Assembly: GCF_024168825.1 (NCBI RefSeq)
Contig: NZ_JALJWH010000001.1
Span: 372,001 to 436,000 of the forward strand
Source of the DNA: Paenarthrobacter sp. A20
GTDB lineage: Bacteria > Actinomycetota > Actinomycetes > Actinomycetales > Micrococcaceae
Direction: 5' to 3'
Length of the DNA: 64,000 bases
In this document: positions 28,079-36,160 of the stretch, in pieces
How the letters are laid out: each line of letters opens with the position of its first letter
How positions within the stretch are numbered: the first letter of the stretch is position 1
Position numbers and translations under genes: made by a program
The notes under the pieces: model-generated
Told to the model about the DNA's origin: nothing
The model's database searches: none
What the model saw: only the letters and a program-made list of their open reading frames with translations

Positions 28079-29782
28079 ATGCGCATGGCCAACAAATCCA
28101 CTGCCGAAAAAATCGCCACCATCCAGCAGGGGTACGCCCTGGAAGGTGCCACCATCGAACTCGGCGCCGCGATCGTTGACGGCGAGATCCACAAGGAAGC
28201 GCAGGTCAGGCTTCCACTGGCCATGATGAACCGGCACGGACTGGTGGCCGGGGCCACGGGTACCGGCAAGACGGTCACGCTGCATATGATCGCCGAACAG
28301 CTTTCGACGGCGGGTGTTCCGGTTTTCCTTGCGGACATCAAGGGTGATCTGTCCGGACTGGCGACGCCGGCCACTGGCAGTGAGAAGTTGACTGCCCGCA
28401 CGTCGGCGCTGGGGCAGGACTGGCAGGCCAAAAACTTCCCCGTCGAGTTCCTGAGCCTCGGCGGCGACGGCCACGGAATCCCGGTCCGCGCCACCATTAC
28501 CTCCTTTGGACCCATCCTGCTCTCACGCATCATGGACCTCAACGACACCCAGGAGTCCAGCCTCCAGCTGATCTTCCACTTCGCGGACAAGAACAACCTG
28601 GAGCTCATCGACCTCAAGGACCTTCGAGCTGTCATCCAGTTCCTCACCTCGGACGAAGGCAAGGCCGAACTCGCCGACCTCGGTGGGCTGTCCAAAGCCA
28701 CCGCAGGGGTGATCCTGCGTGAGCTGGTCACCCTTGAAGCCCAGGGCATGGAGAAGTTCTTCGGTGAGCCCGAGTTCGATACCGCAGAGCTCCTCCGCAC
28801 AGCCCCGGATGGCCGCGGTGTGATCAGCTGCCTGGAGCTCCCCACCCTGCAGACCAAGCCGCTGCTGTTCTCCACGTTCCTCATGTGGCTCCTCGCGGAT
28901 CTCTTCGAGGAACTCCCCGAAGCCGGCGACCTGGACAAACCCAAACTCGTGTTTTTCCTGGACGAGGCACACCTGCTGTTCAACGGCGCGTCCAAGGCCT
29001 TCCTCGAAGCAATCACCACCACGGTGCGGCTCATCCGTTCCAAGGGTGTGGGCATATTCTTCGTCACCCAGACCCCCAAGGATGTTCCCGCCGATGTCCT
29101 CGGCCAACTCGCCAACCGAGTGCAGCACGCCTTGCGCGCTTTCACCCCCGAGGATGCCAAGGCGCTGAAGGCCACCGTCTCCACGTTCCCGGTCAGCGAC
29201 TACGACCTCGAGGAGACGCTCACCTCGGCCGGCATCGGCGAGGCCGTCATCACCGTCATGAACGAGAAAGGCGCGCCCACGCCCGTTGCTCTGACCCGGC
29301 TCCGCGCACCCGAGTCCGTGATGGGTCCCAGCACCGACGAGCTGGTTCTCAGCACCGTAGCCGCGTCCTCTTTGTTGGTGAAATACGGAACCGCAGTGGA
29401 CAACCTTTCCGCCTACGAGAAGTTGAACGGCCAGGCAGCCGTCCCTACGGGCGATGCTGCACCGGGGCAGCCACCAGTGCCCGCTTCGGGCGGCTCCTCC
29501 CAGGCCGACATCGACGCCGAAGCCCGCCGCATCGAGGAGGAAATCCTCGGCCGCCCCAGTTCGCGGCCAGCCTCCACACCTGAGTCCTACCCGGCGCCGC
29601 CGGCGCCAACTCCCGCTCCGCAATCGTCCCAGCAACAGGACGGCATGTTCGGTGACATCGCCGGCGCCCTTGGTGGGGCGCTGGGCGGAGGGCTCAAGAG
29701 CATGGTCCGGTCCATGGGCACGCAGCTGGGCCGCGACCTGCTGCGCGGCGTCTTCGGCACCTCCTCACGGCGGCGCCGCTAG
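28079..29782 (+). CDS. HerA-like helicase/ATPase (DUF853, YjgR type)
   Basis: A 567-residue P-loop ATPase of the HerA/FtsK-like superfamily, DUF853 branch. Walker A is GATGTGKT around residue 60 and Walker B is KLVFFLDEAHLLF around 295, followed by the sensor-like FVTQTPKDVPADVLGQLANRVQHALRAFTP. Residues ~460-530 are a low-complexity Pro/Ser/Ala linker; the end is Gly-rich and finishes with SSRRRR. The family is widespread but its cellular task is not settled. ATG 28079 lies three bases after the GNAT stop; an ATG two codons later (28085) is an alternative start. A hairpin follows the gene. Confidence 0.87.
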   Translation: MRMANKSTAEKIATIQQGYALEGATIELGAAIVDGEIHKEAQVRLPLAMMNRHGLVAGATGTGKTVTLHMIAEQLSTAGVPVFLADIKGDLSGLATPATGSEKLTARTSALGQDWQAKNFPVEFLSLGGDGHGIPVRATITSFGPILLSRIMDLNDTQESSLQLIFHFADKNNLELIDLKDLRAVIQFLTSDEGKAELADLGGLSKATAGVILRELVTLEAQGMEKFFGEPEFDTAELLRTAPDGRGVISCLELPTLQTKPLLFSTFLMWLLADLFEELPEAGDLDKPKLVFFLDEAHLLFNGASKAFLEAITTTVRLIRSKGVGIFFVTQTPKDVPADVLGQLANRVQHALRAFTPEDAKALKATVSTFPVSDYDLEETLTSAGIGEAVITVMNEKGAPTPVALTRLRAPESVMGPSTDELVLSTVAASSLLVKYGTAVDNLSAYEKLNGQAAVPTGDAAPGQPPVPASGGSSQADIDAEARRIEEEILGRPSSRPASTPESYPAPPAPTPAPQSSQQQDGMFGDIAGALGGALGGGLKSMVRSMGTQLGRDLLRGVFGTSSRRRR

Positions 29783-29810
29783 TCCTGGTTGGCTGTCCAA
29801 AGCACGACGC

Positions 29811-29839
29811 CGGGTGGCGGCAAGGCCTGCTGCCACCCG
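29811..29839 (+). terminator. Hairpin terminator after the HerA-like gene
   Basis: CGGGTGGCGGCA and TGCTGCCACCCG pair over 12 bp (one G-U) around a 5-nt AGGCC loop, 28 bp after the stop at 29782. There is no T run. Confidence 0.55.
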
Positions 29840-29914
29840 CCGTCGAGCCTTCTCCAATCGGTGGACATACGTCATAACGCGGCCTTCATGCACGGTGATC
29901 GCTGCCGCGACAGG

Positions 29915-29920
29915 TAACGT
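29915..29920 (+). promoter_or_regulatory. -10 element of a probable leaderless transcript
   Basis: TAACGT followed by seven bases and a GTG at 29928. Confidence 0.4.
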
Positions 29921-29927
29921 AAAGGGC

Positions 29928-30926
29928 GTGCAGTTGAGTCAAGCGTTCGTCAAGACCGCAGCCGGGTGGCTGCTCGGTCTGATGCTTGCTGCCGCCGGGG
30001 CGATCGTCTGCATCAACCTGGTGAGCTCTTCCGTGGCCAGTCCCCAACGGCCCGTCAAGGAGTATTTGGCGGCGCTGCAGAAGGGTGAGGGCGAAGAGGC
30101 GCTGGGCCTGCTCCGCGCCAAAGTGCCCAGCTCAAACGCATCCATGCTCGATGGCACAGCCCTGCAGACCGCCGCTTCCAAGATGACCGACGTCAAGGTG
30201 GGAAACCCTGAATCACGCGGCAGCAACCGCGTCGCAGTGCCCGTTGACTACACCTTGGACGGCAGTAAGCTCCACACCGAGTTCCTGATGGAACGGACCG
30301 GGACGCAGTGGTTGTTCTTCGCGAAGTGGGCGTTCGTGCCCACCACCCTGCCCACCATTGAAGTCACCGTGGTCAACGCCAGCGAAGCCACCCTCAATGG
30401 CGTCCCAGTGAACATGCCCAACGGCCGCAACACCTTCGCCGTGTTCTTCCCCGGCAAGTACGAAGCAAGCCTCAACGGGACATTCTTCGAAGCCCCTGCC
30501 GCCTCAGCCCTTGTGTCAACGCGCGACGGCGGCCAAGCACCCTTGAACCTGCAGACCCGCTCCACGAAGTCCATGAACGAGGCGGTCGCAGGGAAGGTCC
30601 GGGAGTTCCTGGACAACTGCGCCGCCCAGGCCACCGAGCAGCAGCGGCTCCAGCCGGATTGCCCGTTCTACCACGCCAGCAATGCCCGTGTCGTTGACGG
30701 GACCATCAAATGGGCCATCACCGAGTACCCCAAAATCACCATCGAACCCTTTGGCGGCAAGTGGGTGGTAGCTCCCCTCAACGGCAAGGCCACGCTGACC
30801 GCCAGGGAGATCAACCTGTTCAGCGGGTTCGTCAACGACCTCAACGTGGAGCACGACTTCAGCTTCACCACCCAGTTGGACGTGGGCAGCGACACCGTGA
30901 CGGTTACTCCCCTGCTGACCTTCTGA
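29928..30926 (+). CDS. Membrane-anchored protein of unknown function
   Basis: A ~332-residue protein that I do not recognise by function. An N-terminal hydrophobic helix (~12-32, WLLGLMLAAAGAIVCINLV) anchors it with the rest outside. VKEYLAALQKGEGEEALGLL (~42-61) resembles the DUF4878/lumazine-like regions of actinobacterial lipoproteins; then come two beta-rich segments, one containing LNGVPVNMPNGRNTFAVFFPGKYE, like the repeated domain of TcaA-type envelope proteins. GTG 29928 is chosen because a TAACGT -10 lies seven bases upstream, fitting a leaderless mRNA; TTG 29934 with AAAGGG upstream is an alternative. It converges on the NHL gene across a strong hairpin. Confidence 0.7.
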   Translation: MQLSQAFVKTAAGWLLGLMLAAAGAIVCINLVSSSVASPQRPVKEYLAALQKGEGEEALGLLRAKVPSSNASMLDGTALQTAASKMTDVKVGNPESRGSNRVAVPVDYTLDGSKLHTEFLMERTGTQWLFFAKWAFVPTTLPTIEVTVVNASEATLNGVPVNMPNGRNTFAVFFPGKYEASLNGTFFEAPAASALVSTRDGGQAPLNLQTRSTKSMNEAVAGKVREFLDNCAAQATEQQRLQPDCPFYHASNARVVDGTIKWAITEYPKITIEPFGGKWVVAPLNGKATLTAREINLFSGFVNDLNVEHDFSFTTQLDVGSDTVTVTPLLTF

Positions 30927-30987
30927 GCTTTCCGCCGACACGGCTGGGCCACACGGGCGGGCTGGGCCGCACGGGGTCGACACGGAA

Positions 30988-31026
30988 ATGGCCCGGGCCG
31001 TCCCCCGAAGGAGCAACCCGGGCCAT
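30988..31026. terminator. Bidirectional hairpin terminator
   Basis: ATGGCCCGGG (30988-30997) and CCCGGGCCAT (31017-31026) are perfectly inverted across 19 nt, between convergent genes ending at 30926 and 31042. Confidence 0.65.
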
Positions 31027-31041
31027 CCCTGTCAATCTGAT

Positions 31042-33015
31042 TTAGTCCATGCCACGCAGGTCCAGCACCAGCTCGGACTCACCGTCCGCTTGCAGGACCA
31101 CCGGAATGCCCCAATCCTGCTGGTAGAGGTGGCAGGCTGCATGGTCCGGGATTTCGCCGTCTTCAGTCTCAGGTCCATCGCATGCGGCCGCGCGGGCGGT
31201 GATGTGCAGGATTCCCTCGGGCACATCAGCGGACAGCTCCAGGGTGCGCAGCAGCCCCACAGACGTTCCGCCTCCGGAGACCAGCAGTTCCGGCGGGGTG
31301 GAGGAGATCTTCAACTGCGTGGGGTCGCCCCAGCGGTCATCCAGCTTCTGGCCGGTCGGCGCCTTGAAACGGACGGCGAGTTCCAACGCGCCGGGGGTCA
31401 CCGGACTCTTGGGGCGGTGCGTCTGCGACGCACCTTCATCCACTTGCTGGGCTTCTTTGGGAATCGGTACCAGGACCAGCTGGTGCTTGTTCGACTCCAC
31501 CACTACAAGCAGCGGCTCGCTGCCTTCAACCTGGACCACGACGACGTCACTCGGCTCCGCGAGGCCCCTCGCCAACGTGGACACGGACTTGGTGGCGGGG
31601 TCGTACCGGCGAACGGCACCGTTGTAGGTGTCGGCGATGGCTACGGAACCATCCGGCAGGACAGTAACGCCGAGTGGGTGCTGCAGGCGGGCTTCAGCGG
31701 CGTCGCCGTCACGGAACCCGAAATCGAACAGGCCCTTGCCCACGGCGGTTTCGACGGTCACGCCGGAATCGGTGACCACCAGGCGACGCAGCGACGATGT
31801 CTCCGAGTCAGCGACCCAGATGTTGCCGTCGGCGTCGATTGCCAACCCTGAGGACTGGGCGAACCAGGCTTCCTCGGCTTTGCCGTCCAACAAGCCTTCA
31901 AGCCCGGAACCGGCCAGGATGGAGACCTCATTGCTGAGGGGGTCAAAGGCGAAGATCTGGTGGGTACCAGCCATGGCGATGACAACACGCTGCAGCTTCC
32001 CGCTCCACACAACATCCCACGGCGAGGACAAGGACACCCCGGTGCCGAGGCCAAGCGCCCCAACATCGATCGCGTCGGCGGCGAAGTCAGCCGGACCGGC
32101 GTCGTGGTGTTCAGACCACGTACCGGCGCCGGTGTCCGTCACGCGGGCTGGACCGGCGTCGAGCAGTCGCTGCACGCCATTGCCCGCAACCGTCTGCACA
32201 TAACCCGAGCTCAGCGTCACACCGCGGAGTCGGTGGTTGACGGTGTCGGCTACAACAGCGTCGTAGCCAAGCTTCCACGCCAGCTCCGAGGGGAGCAGCG
32301 CGACGCCCTGCGGTTCGTTGAACTGTGCGATCTCGGCTTGCCCGTCCAAGTACCCCTTGGTGCCGGAGCCGATGACGCGCTCTACGGTTTCAAGGTCGGG
32401 GCGGAGTTCCACGAGCCTGTGGTGGCCGGAGTCCACTACAAGGTAATTGCCGTTGGCCAGCTGCGTGGCTTTACCCGGGAACCGCAAAGTGCCCGACGTC
32501 GGCACGGGAGCCACGTACGGGCCGTTACCGCGGTGGAGGGTTCCCTTGGCCTCATGCTCGGCAACGAGTTCTTCCAGCAGGACAGCTAGGCCGTCGGCAT
32601 GGCCCTCGCCCGAAAGGTGGGCCACGATGTAGCCCTCGGGGTCGACGACCACCAGGGTGGGCCAGGCACGGGCCGTGTACGCCTTCCAGGTGGCCAGCTC
32701 CGGGTCGTCCAGGACCGGGTGATGGATTTCGTAGCGCTCAACGGCGGATGCCAGGGCGACGGGATCTGCCTCGTGCTCAAACTTGGGCGAGTGCACGCCG
32801 ACCGTCACCAGGACGTCCGAGTACTTTTCCTCGAGCGGGCGCAACTCGTCCAGGACGTGCAGGCAGTTGATGCAGCAGAAGGTCCAGAAGTCGAGCAGCA
32901 CGATCTTGCCCCGCAAGGACTCGAGGTCCAAGGATTTGCCGCCCGTGTTGAGCCAGCCGCGGCCCTCCAGTTCGGAGGCCCGGACCCGGAGTTGGGTGCG
33001 TACGGTTTCGCTCAT
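31042..33015 (-). CDS. Thioredoxin-like / NHL-repeat fusion protein
   Basis: A 657-residue cytoplasmic protein. Residues ~10-160 are a thioredoxin/TlpA-like domain with WTFCCINC; Cys48 and Cys51 form the CxxC. Residues ~175-520 are NHL beta-propeller repeats (for example VVDSGHHRLVEL, FNEPQGVALLP, VADTVNHRLRGV, AIDADGNIWVADSETSSLRRL), and a C-terminal domain follows. The arrangement matches the NHLRC2 type. No signal peptide is seen. Its ATG shares one base with the stop of the CopD-CtaG gene (TGATG), so the two are translationally coupled; a redox role connected with copper or oxidase assembly is a reasonable guess. Confidence 0.87.
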   Translation of the reverse strand: MSETVRTQLRVRASELEGRGWLNTGGKSLDLESLRGKIVLLDFWTFCCINCLHVLDELRPLEEKYSDVLVTVGVHSPKFEHEADPVALASAVERYEIHHPVLDDPELATWKAYTARAWPTLVVVDPEGYIVAHLSGEGHADGLAVLLEELVAEHEAKGTLHRGNGPYVAPVPTSGTLRFPGKATQLANGNYLVVDSGHHRLVELRPDLETVERVIGSGTKGYLDGQAEIAQFNEPQGVALLPSELAWKLGYDAVVADTVNHRLRGVTLSSGYVQTVAGNGVQRLLDAGPARVTDTGAGTWSEHHDAGPADFAADAIDVGALGLGTGVSLSSPWDVVWSGKLQRVVIAMAGTHQIFAFDPLSNEVSILAGSGLEGLLDGKAEEAWFAQSSGLAIDADGNIWVADSETSSLRRLVVTDSGVTVETAVGKGLFDFGFRDGDAAEARLQHPLGVTVLPDGSVAIADTYNGAVRRYDPATKSVSTLARGLAEPSDVVVVQVEGSEPLLVVVESNKHQLVLVPIPKEAQQVDEGASQTHRPKSPVTPGALELAVRFKAPTGQKLDDRWGDPTQLKISSTPPELLVSGGGTSVGLLRTLELSADVPEGILHITARAAACDGPETEDGEIPDHAACHLYQQDWGIPVVLQADGESELVLDLRGMD

Positions 33016-35252
33016 CAGCGTCCTTCCAGCTTGGTATTTGTTTCAGTCTGCCCGGCAGGGTCTGTGGTGGGGCGTTCGGCGTTGGTGCGTTCGGCCTGGG
33101 CCGTCCTGGATGGCTGGGCAGTGCGGTTCGCCATCTTGGCGTCGCGGTCGGCGAGCCGGGCAAACATATCGTTGTAAGCGCTGAGGTCGGCGTCGTTATT
33201 CCTGTCAGCGGCACGATCAACGCGGCGGGTTTCCCGCTCGTCCGACCTGGACCACATCACGGCCACCCCGATCGCCACCAGCAGCGTGGGAACCTCGCCG
33301 ATCCCCCATGCCACGGCGCCGCCCAATTGCTGGTCTCCAATCGCCGACGGCCCCCAGGCCCGGCCCAGGTTCCCGAAGTAGTCAGCAGCGAGCAGCCCGG
33401 TTCCACCCATGATGGCGACGCCGAAGAAGGCATGGAAGCCCATGGTGGCCAGCAGCAGGAGCAGGCGCATCGGGTACGGAGCACGGCGCGGCAGAGGATC
33501 GCTTCCGATCATGCTCAGCACGAAGATGTAGCCCGTCAGGAGGAAGTGGACGTTCATGAGCTCGTGGCCCACGTGCTCGCGCATTGCCAGGCCGAAGAGG
33601 TCAGAGTAGTAGAAGAGAACGATCGATCCCGCGAAATTCGCTGCGGCGAACAGCGGGTGCGTCACGATCTGCGAGAACCTCGAGTGCACGAACAGCAGCA
33701 ACCATTCGCGGAGGCCCCGTGAGCCGTGGGCGCCTTCGCCCCTGGACGGCAGAGCCCGCAGCGCCAGCGTCACGGGTGCGCCCAGGACCAGGAAGATCGG
33801 TGCCACCATGGTCAGTGCCATGTGGTCCACCATGTGCGCAGAGAACAGCACACGGCCGTACACAGCGGGCGGGCCCGAGGTGATGTACGTCAGCACCACC
33901 AGGCCGATCAGCCAGTTTACGGCCCGGAACCATGACCATTTGTCTCCACGCTTGCGGACCTTGATGATGCCCATGATGTAGGTAACCGCGCCGAACAACG
34001 CCACTCCCACCCACAGCCAGTCAAAGCGCCATTCGGTCAGCCAGCGTTCCGGAGTGAGCTCCGGTGGGAGCTCGTAGCCGGAGAGGATGAACGACGGCGA
34101 TGCATCAGGTGCGTAAGTGGTGGGCTGCGGCGGAGCCGAGCGTCCGAGCGCCACGGCAAGTCCCGACGTCGCGCCCATGACCAGCAGCTCAACCAGAACC
34201 AGCTGCCACAGCACGCGGCGGGCAGACATGGAACCGTTTTTGCCAAGCTGCGGGATGACCCACTGCCGATGCATGAAGCCGATGCCACCCAGCACCAGCG
34301 TGGCCAGCGACTTCGCGACGATGAGCTGACCATACGGGGAGCCGAACAGGTCGGCAGGGTTGGTCACCCGGATGGCGGCGTTGATAACACCCGAGGCAAA
34401 CACCAGGACAAAGGCGAAGCCGGCAAGGGACGAGAAACGCCGGAGGGTTTGCTCAGTGATGTCAGGGGTTCCTTTACTCCGGGACCCCGTAAGGATGCCG
34501 GAGAGGACCGCGAGCATGATGATTCCACCCACCCATGTGGAGACCCCCACCAAGTGGAGTCCCAAGGAGTTGATTGCACCTTCGTGGTCGCTTGAGCTTG
34601 AAGAGTGCCCGATCAACGCTGTGGGAACAAGGCCAATCAATGCCAGCAGGAGAGTGAAGGCAAGACCGGTCAGGGATCGGACGCCGAACAGGGCCGTAGT
34701 CACCACCGCGGCGATGATGGTAACGGCGAGCCAGGCCTTGCCGGTCTCGATGTCCGTCATGAAGTACACCAGCGAACGGGTGAACTCGGCGTCGCCGGAG
34801 AGCCCCTGTCCCGCGACGTCTGCGTAGGTGAGGACGAGGACGGCCACAGCGGATAGGGTCCACGCCGCACCCGCTGCGGCGGCAACGGCGAGGGCCCGGG
34901 CGAAGGCGGGATGTTCGGGTGCGTCGAGGTCCTTCTCGCGGGAACGCGACCCACCGAGGTTCTTGGGCAGGATGCCGACGGCGAAGATCAAGCCGCCCAC
35001 CACCGTGGCCACCGAGACGTTGTGGATGGCCTTGGCGAACGGAAGGCCCCACCGGACCAAGGCGCCTGGGTCCGAAACCTGTCGGGCTGCGGAAGCACCG
35101 GAGAAAATGAGTGCCGCTGCCAGCGCGAGGAACAGCGCCGCCAGGCCAGCTAGTTGCCAAGGCAGGGAAATCCCCGCGACTGTAGTGCCTCCCCGCGCTC
35201 CCGGCTTGGGAACAGGCGAAGGGGCAGTTGCGGAACTTCTTGCTGATGGCAC
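33015..35252 (-). CDS. CopD-CtaG fusion: copper resistance / cytochrome c oxidase assembly membrane protein
   Basis: A 745-residue polytopic membrane protein. The N-terminal half (to ~380) is CopD-like (HNVSVATVVGGLIFAVGIL, LGLHLVGVSTWVGGIIML, SGVINAAIRV), associated with copper transport. The C-terminal half (~400-680) is a CtaG_Cox11-type caa3-oxidase assembly domain (LTYITSGPPAVYGRVLFSAHMVDHMALTMVAPIFLVLGAPVTLALR, VGHELMNVHFLLTGYIF, GFHAFFGVAIM), rich in membrane His. The last ~65 residues are charged and cytoplasmic. GTG 35252 is preceded by GACAAT and six bases, suggesting a leaderless mRNA. It is coupled to the thioredoxin-NHL gene. Confidence 0.88.
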   Translation of the reverse strand: MPSARSSATAPSPVPKPGARGGTTVAGISLPWQLAGLAALFLALAAALIFSGASAARQVSDPGALVRWGLPFAKAIHNVSVATVVGGLIFAVGILPKNLGGSRSREKDLDAPEHPAFARALAVAAAAGAAWTLSAVAVLVLTYADVAGQGLSGDAEFTRSLVYFMTDIETGKAWLAVTIIAAVVTTALFGVRSLTGLAFTLLLALIGLVPTALIGHSSSSSDHEGAINSLGLHLVGVSTWVGGIIMLAVLSGILTGSRSKGTPDITEQTLRRFSSLAGFAFVLVFASGVINAAIRVTNPADLFGSPYGQLIVAKSLATLVLGGIGFMHRQWVIPQLGKNGSMSARRVLWQLVLVELLVMGATSGLAVALGRSAPPQPTTYAPDASPSFILSGYELPPELTPERWLTEWRFDWLWVGVALFGAVTYIMGIIKVRKRGDKWSWFRAVNWLIGLVVLTYITSGPPAVYGRVLFSAHMVDHMALTMVAPIFLVLGAPVTLALRALPSRGEGAHGSRGLREWLLLFVHSRFSQIVTHPLFAAANFAGSIVLFYYSDLFGLAMREHVGHELMNVHFLLTGYIFVLSMIGSDPLPRRAPYPMRLLLLLATMGFHAFFGVAIMGGTGLLAADYFGNLGRAWGPSAIGDQQLGGAVAWGIGEVPTLLVAIGVAVMWSRSDERETRRVDRAADRNNDADLSAYNDMFARLADRDAKMANRTAQPSRTAQAERTNAERPTTDPAGQTETNTKLEGR

Positions 35253-35322
35253 TTATCCATTGTCCGCTACCTGTCGCCGGGCTGCGAATCGGGACGGCGC
35301 TATGTGGATTAACCCAAAGCAA

Positions 35323-35354
35323 AAGGGACGGCAACCATCAGGTTGCCGTCCCTT
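35323..35354 (-). terminator. Intrinsic terminator of the HU gene
   Basis: AAGGGACGGCAACC and GGTTGCCGTCCCTT pair perfectly (14 bp) around a 4-nt loop; on the minus strand TTTTGCTTT follows. Confidence 0.85.
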
Positions 35355-35376
35355 CAAGGCATTCGCCGAAGAGTTA

Positions 35377-35664
35377 TTACTTCTTCTTGGCGACAGCAGC
35401 CTTCAGCTTGGAGCCAGCGGTCAGCTTGACGCTGTGGCCGGCTGCGATCTGGATGGTTTCGCCGGTCTGCGGGTTACGGCCGGTGCGGGCTGCACGGTCG
35501 GTGCGCTCAACTGCGAGCCAGCCCGGGATGGTGATCTTTTCGCCGGCGGCGACAGAAGTCTCGAAAACTTCGAACAGTGCATCGAGCACGGAGTTGACTG
35601 CTGCCTGGCTGGTGCCAGCCTTGCCTGCTACCTCTGCAACGAGTTCACTACGGTTCTTAGCCAT
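35377..35664 (-). CDS. hup: HU-family DNA-binding protein
   Basis: A 95-residue nucleoid protein of the HU/IHF family. [17 protein letters not shown] begins the dimerisation helices; GWLAVERTDRAARTGRNPQTGETIQI is the DNA-bending arm containing the signature R-N-P, and the tail ends in AAVAKKK. The length is that of bacterial HU and lacks the long lysine-rich tail of mycobacterial HupB. AGGAGG lies five bases before the ATG, a strong ribosome site for an abundant protein. It is monocistronic, with its own intrinsic terminator. Confidence 0.95.
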   Translation of the reverse strand: MAKNRSELVAEVAGKAGTSQAAVNSVLDALFEVFETSVAAGEKITIPGWLAVERTDRAARTGRNPQTGETIQIAAGHSVKLTAGSKLKAAVAKKK

Positions 35665-36054
35665 TTACGTCCTCCTGGACTCATACGTTTTTGAGCTTTC
35701 AAGCGGAATGCGAGCAAGCCACTGTTCGAAAACTTACCAGCTTGGACTGGCATGGCCAGCAAATTCCGCGTGTTTCCGCGCCTTTTTGACCAAAATCACC
35801 GGATTTTCGGGGTTTTTTGGGGTGCTTTACGCCCTTGGCGTACCCTTCGGCGGTGATCCCGACCTGCGGCCGGGCCCGGGTGGGAACAGAATCCGCAGGA
35901 CAGTATGTGTGCCTGCCACTCTTTCGGGGACCATTCTTACGGAGCCGCAGTTCATTCCGCCGACCCAACCGGCACACGTTGCGACAATTGCGTAGAGGGT
36001 CAGCGGGGTGATACTTTTCCGGTGATCGTGAACTTTTGGCAGGAGGTGAGACCC
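35665..36054. other. Intergenic region between HU and the patatin leader
   Basis: About 390 bp that carries the divergent control regions of HU (minus) and the leader ORF (plus). No convincing gene is seen; short frames here lack conserved character. Confidence 0.5.
35988..36015 (+). promoter_or_regulatory. Putative promoter of the patatin leader transcript
   Basis: TTGCGT (35988-35993), a 16-bp spacer, GATACT (36010-36015). It would start transcription near 36022, upstream of the leader ORF. Confidence 0.45.
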
Positions 36055-36114
36055 ATGAACGCAGTATCCACAGTGGGCGCTCCCCTGCAGTCCACGATCT
36101 CGCGACTGACCTAG
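36055..36114 (+). CDS. Putative 19-residue leader peptide
   Basis: ATG at 36055 is preceded at ideal spacing by AGGAGGT, one of the best ribosome sites in the window, and encodes MNAVSTVGAPLQSTISRLT before a TAG at 36112. It sits in the 5' leader of the patatin gene (ATG 36161). The ORF and the bases after it contain inverted repeats that can pair in alternative ways, one of which covers the patatin ribosome site. This is the layout of leader-peptide attenuators. The peptide matches no leader I know; what might stall its translation is unknown. Confidence 0.55.
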   Translation: MNAVSTVGAPLQSTISRLT

Positions 36115-36157
36115 TCGCCATTGGGAGCGCCCGTCACGCACTTCGCGAAAGGCGACT
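36075..36157 (+). promoter_or_regulatory. Alternative hairpins in the patatin leader (attenuator-like)
   Basis: Stem A: GGGCGCTCCC (36075-36084) with GGGAGCGCCC (36123-36132), 10 bp. Stem B: GCGACT (36102-36107) with AGTCGC (36113-36118). Competing stem C: AGTCGCC (36113-36119) with GGCGACT (36151-36157), which would hide the AAAGG ribosome site of the patatin gene. B and C are mutually exclusive. Confidence 0.55.
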
Positions 36158-36160
36158 CCC

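Noticed and set aside
29454..29927. N-terminal extension of the membrane-anchored protein to 29454
   Set aside because: The extension is the HerA-like gene read out of frame; a terminator hairpin and a leaderless promoter lie in between.
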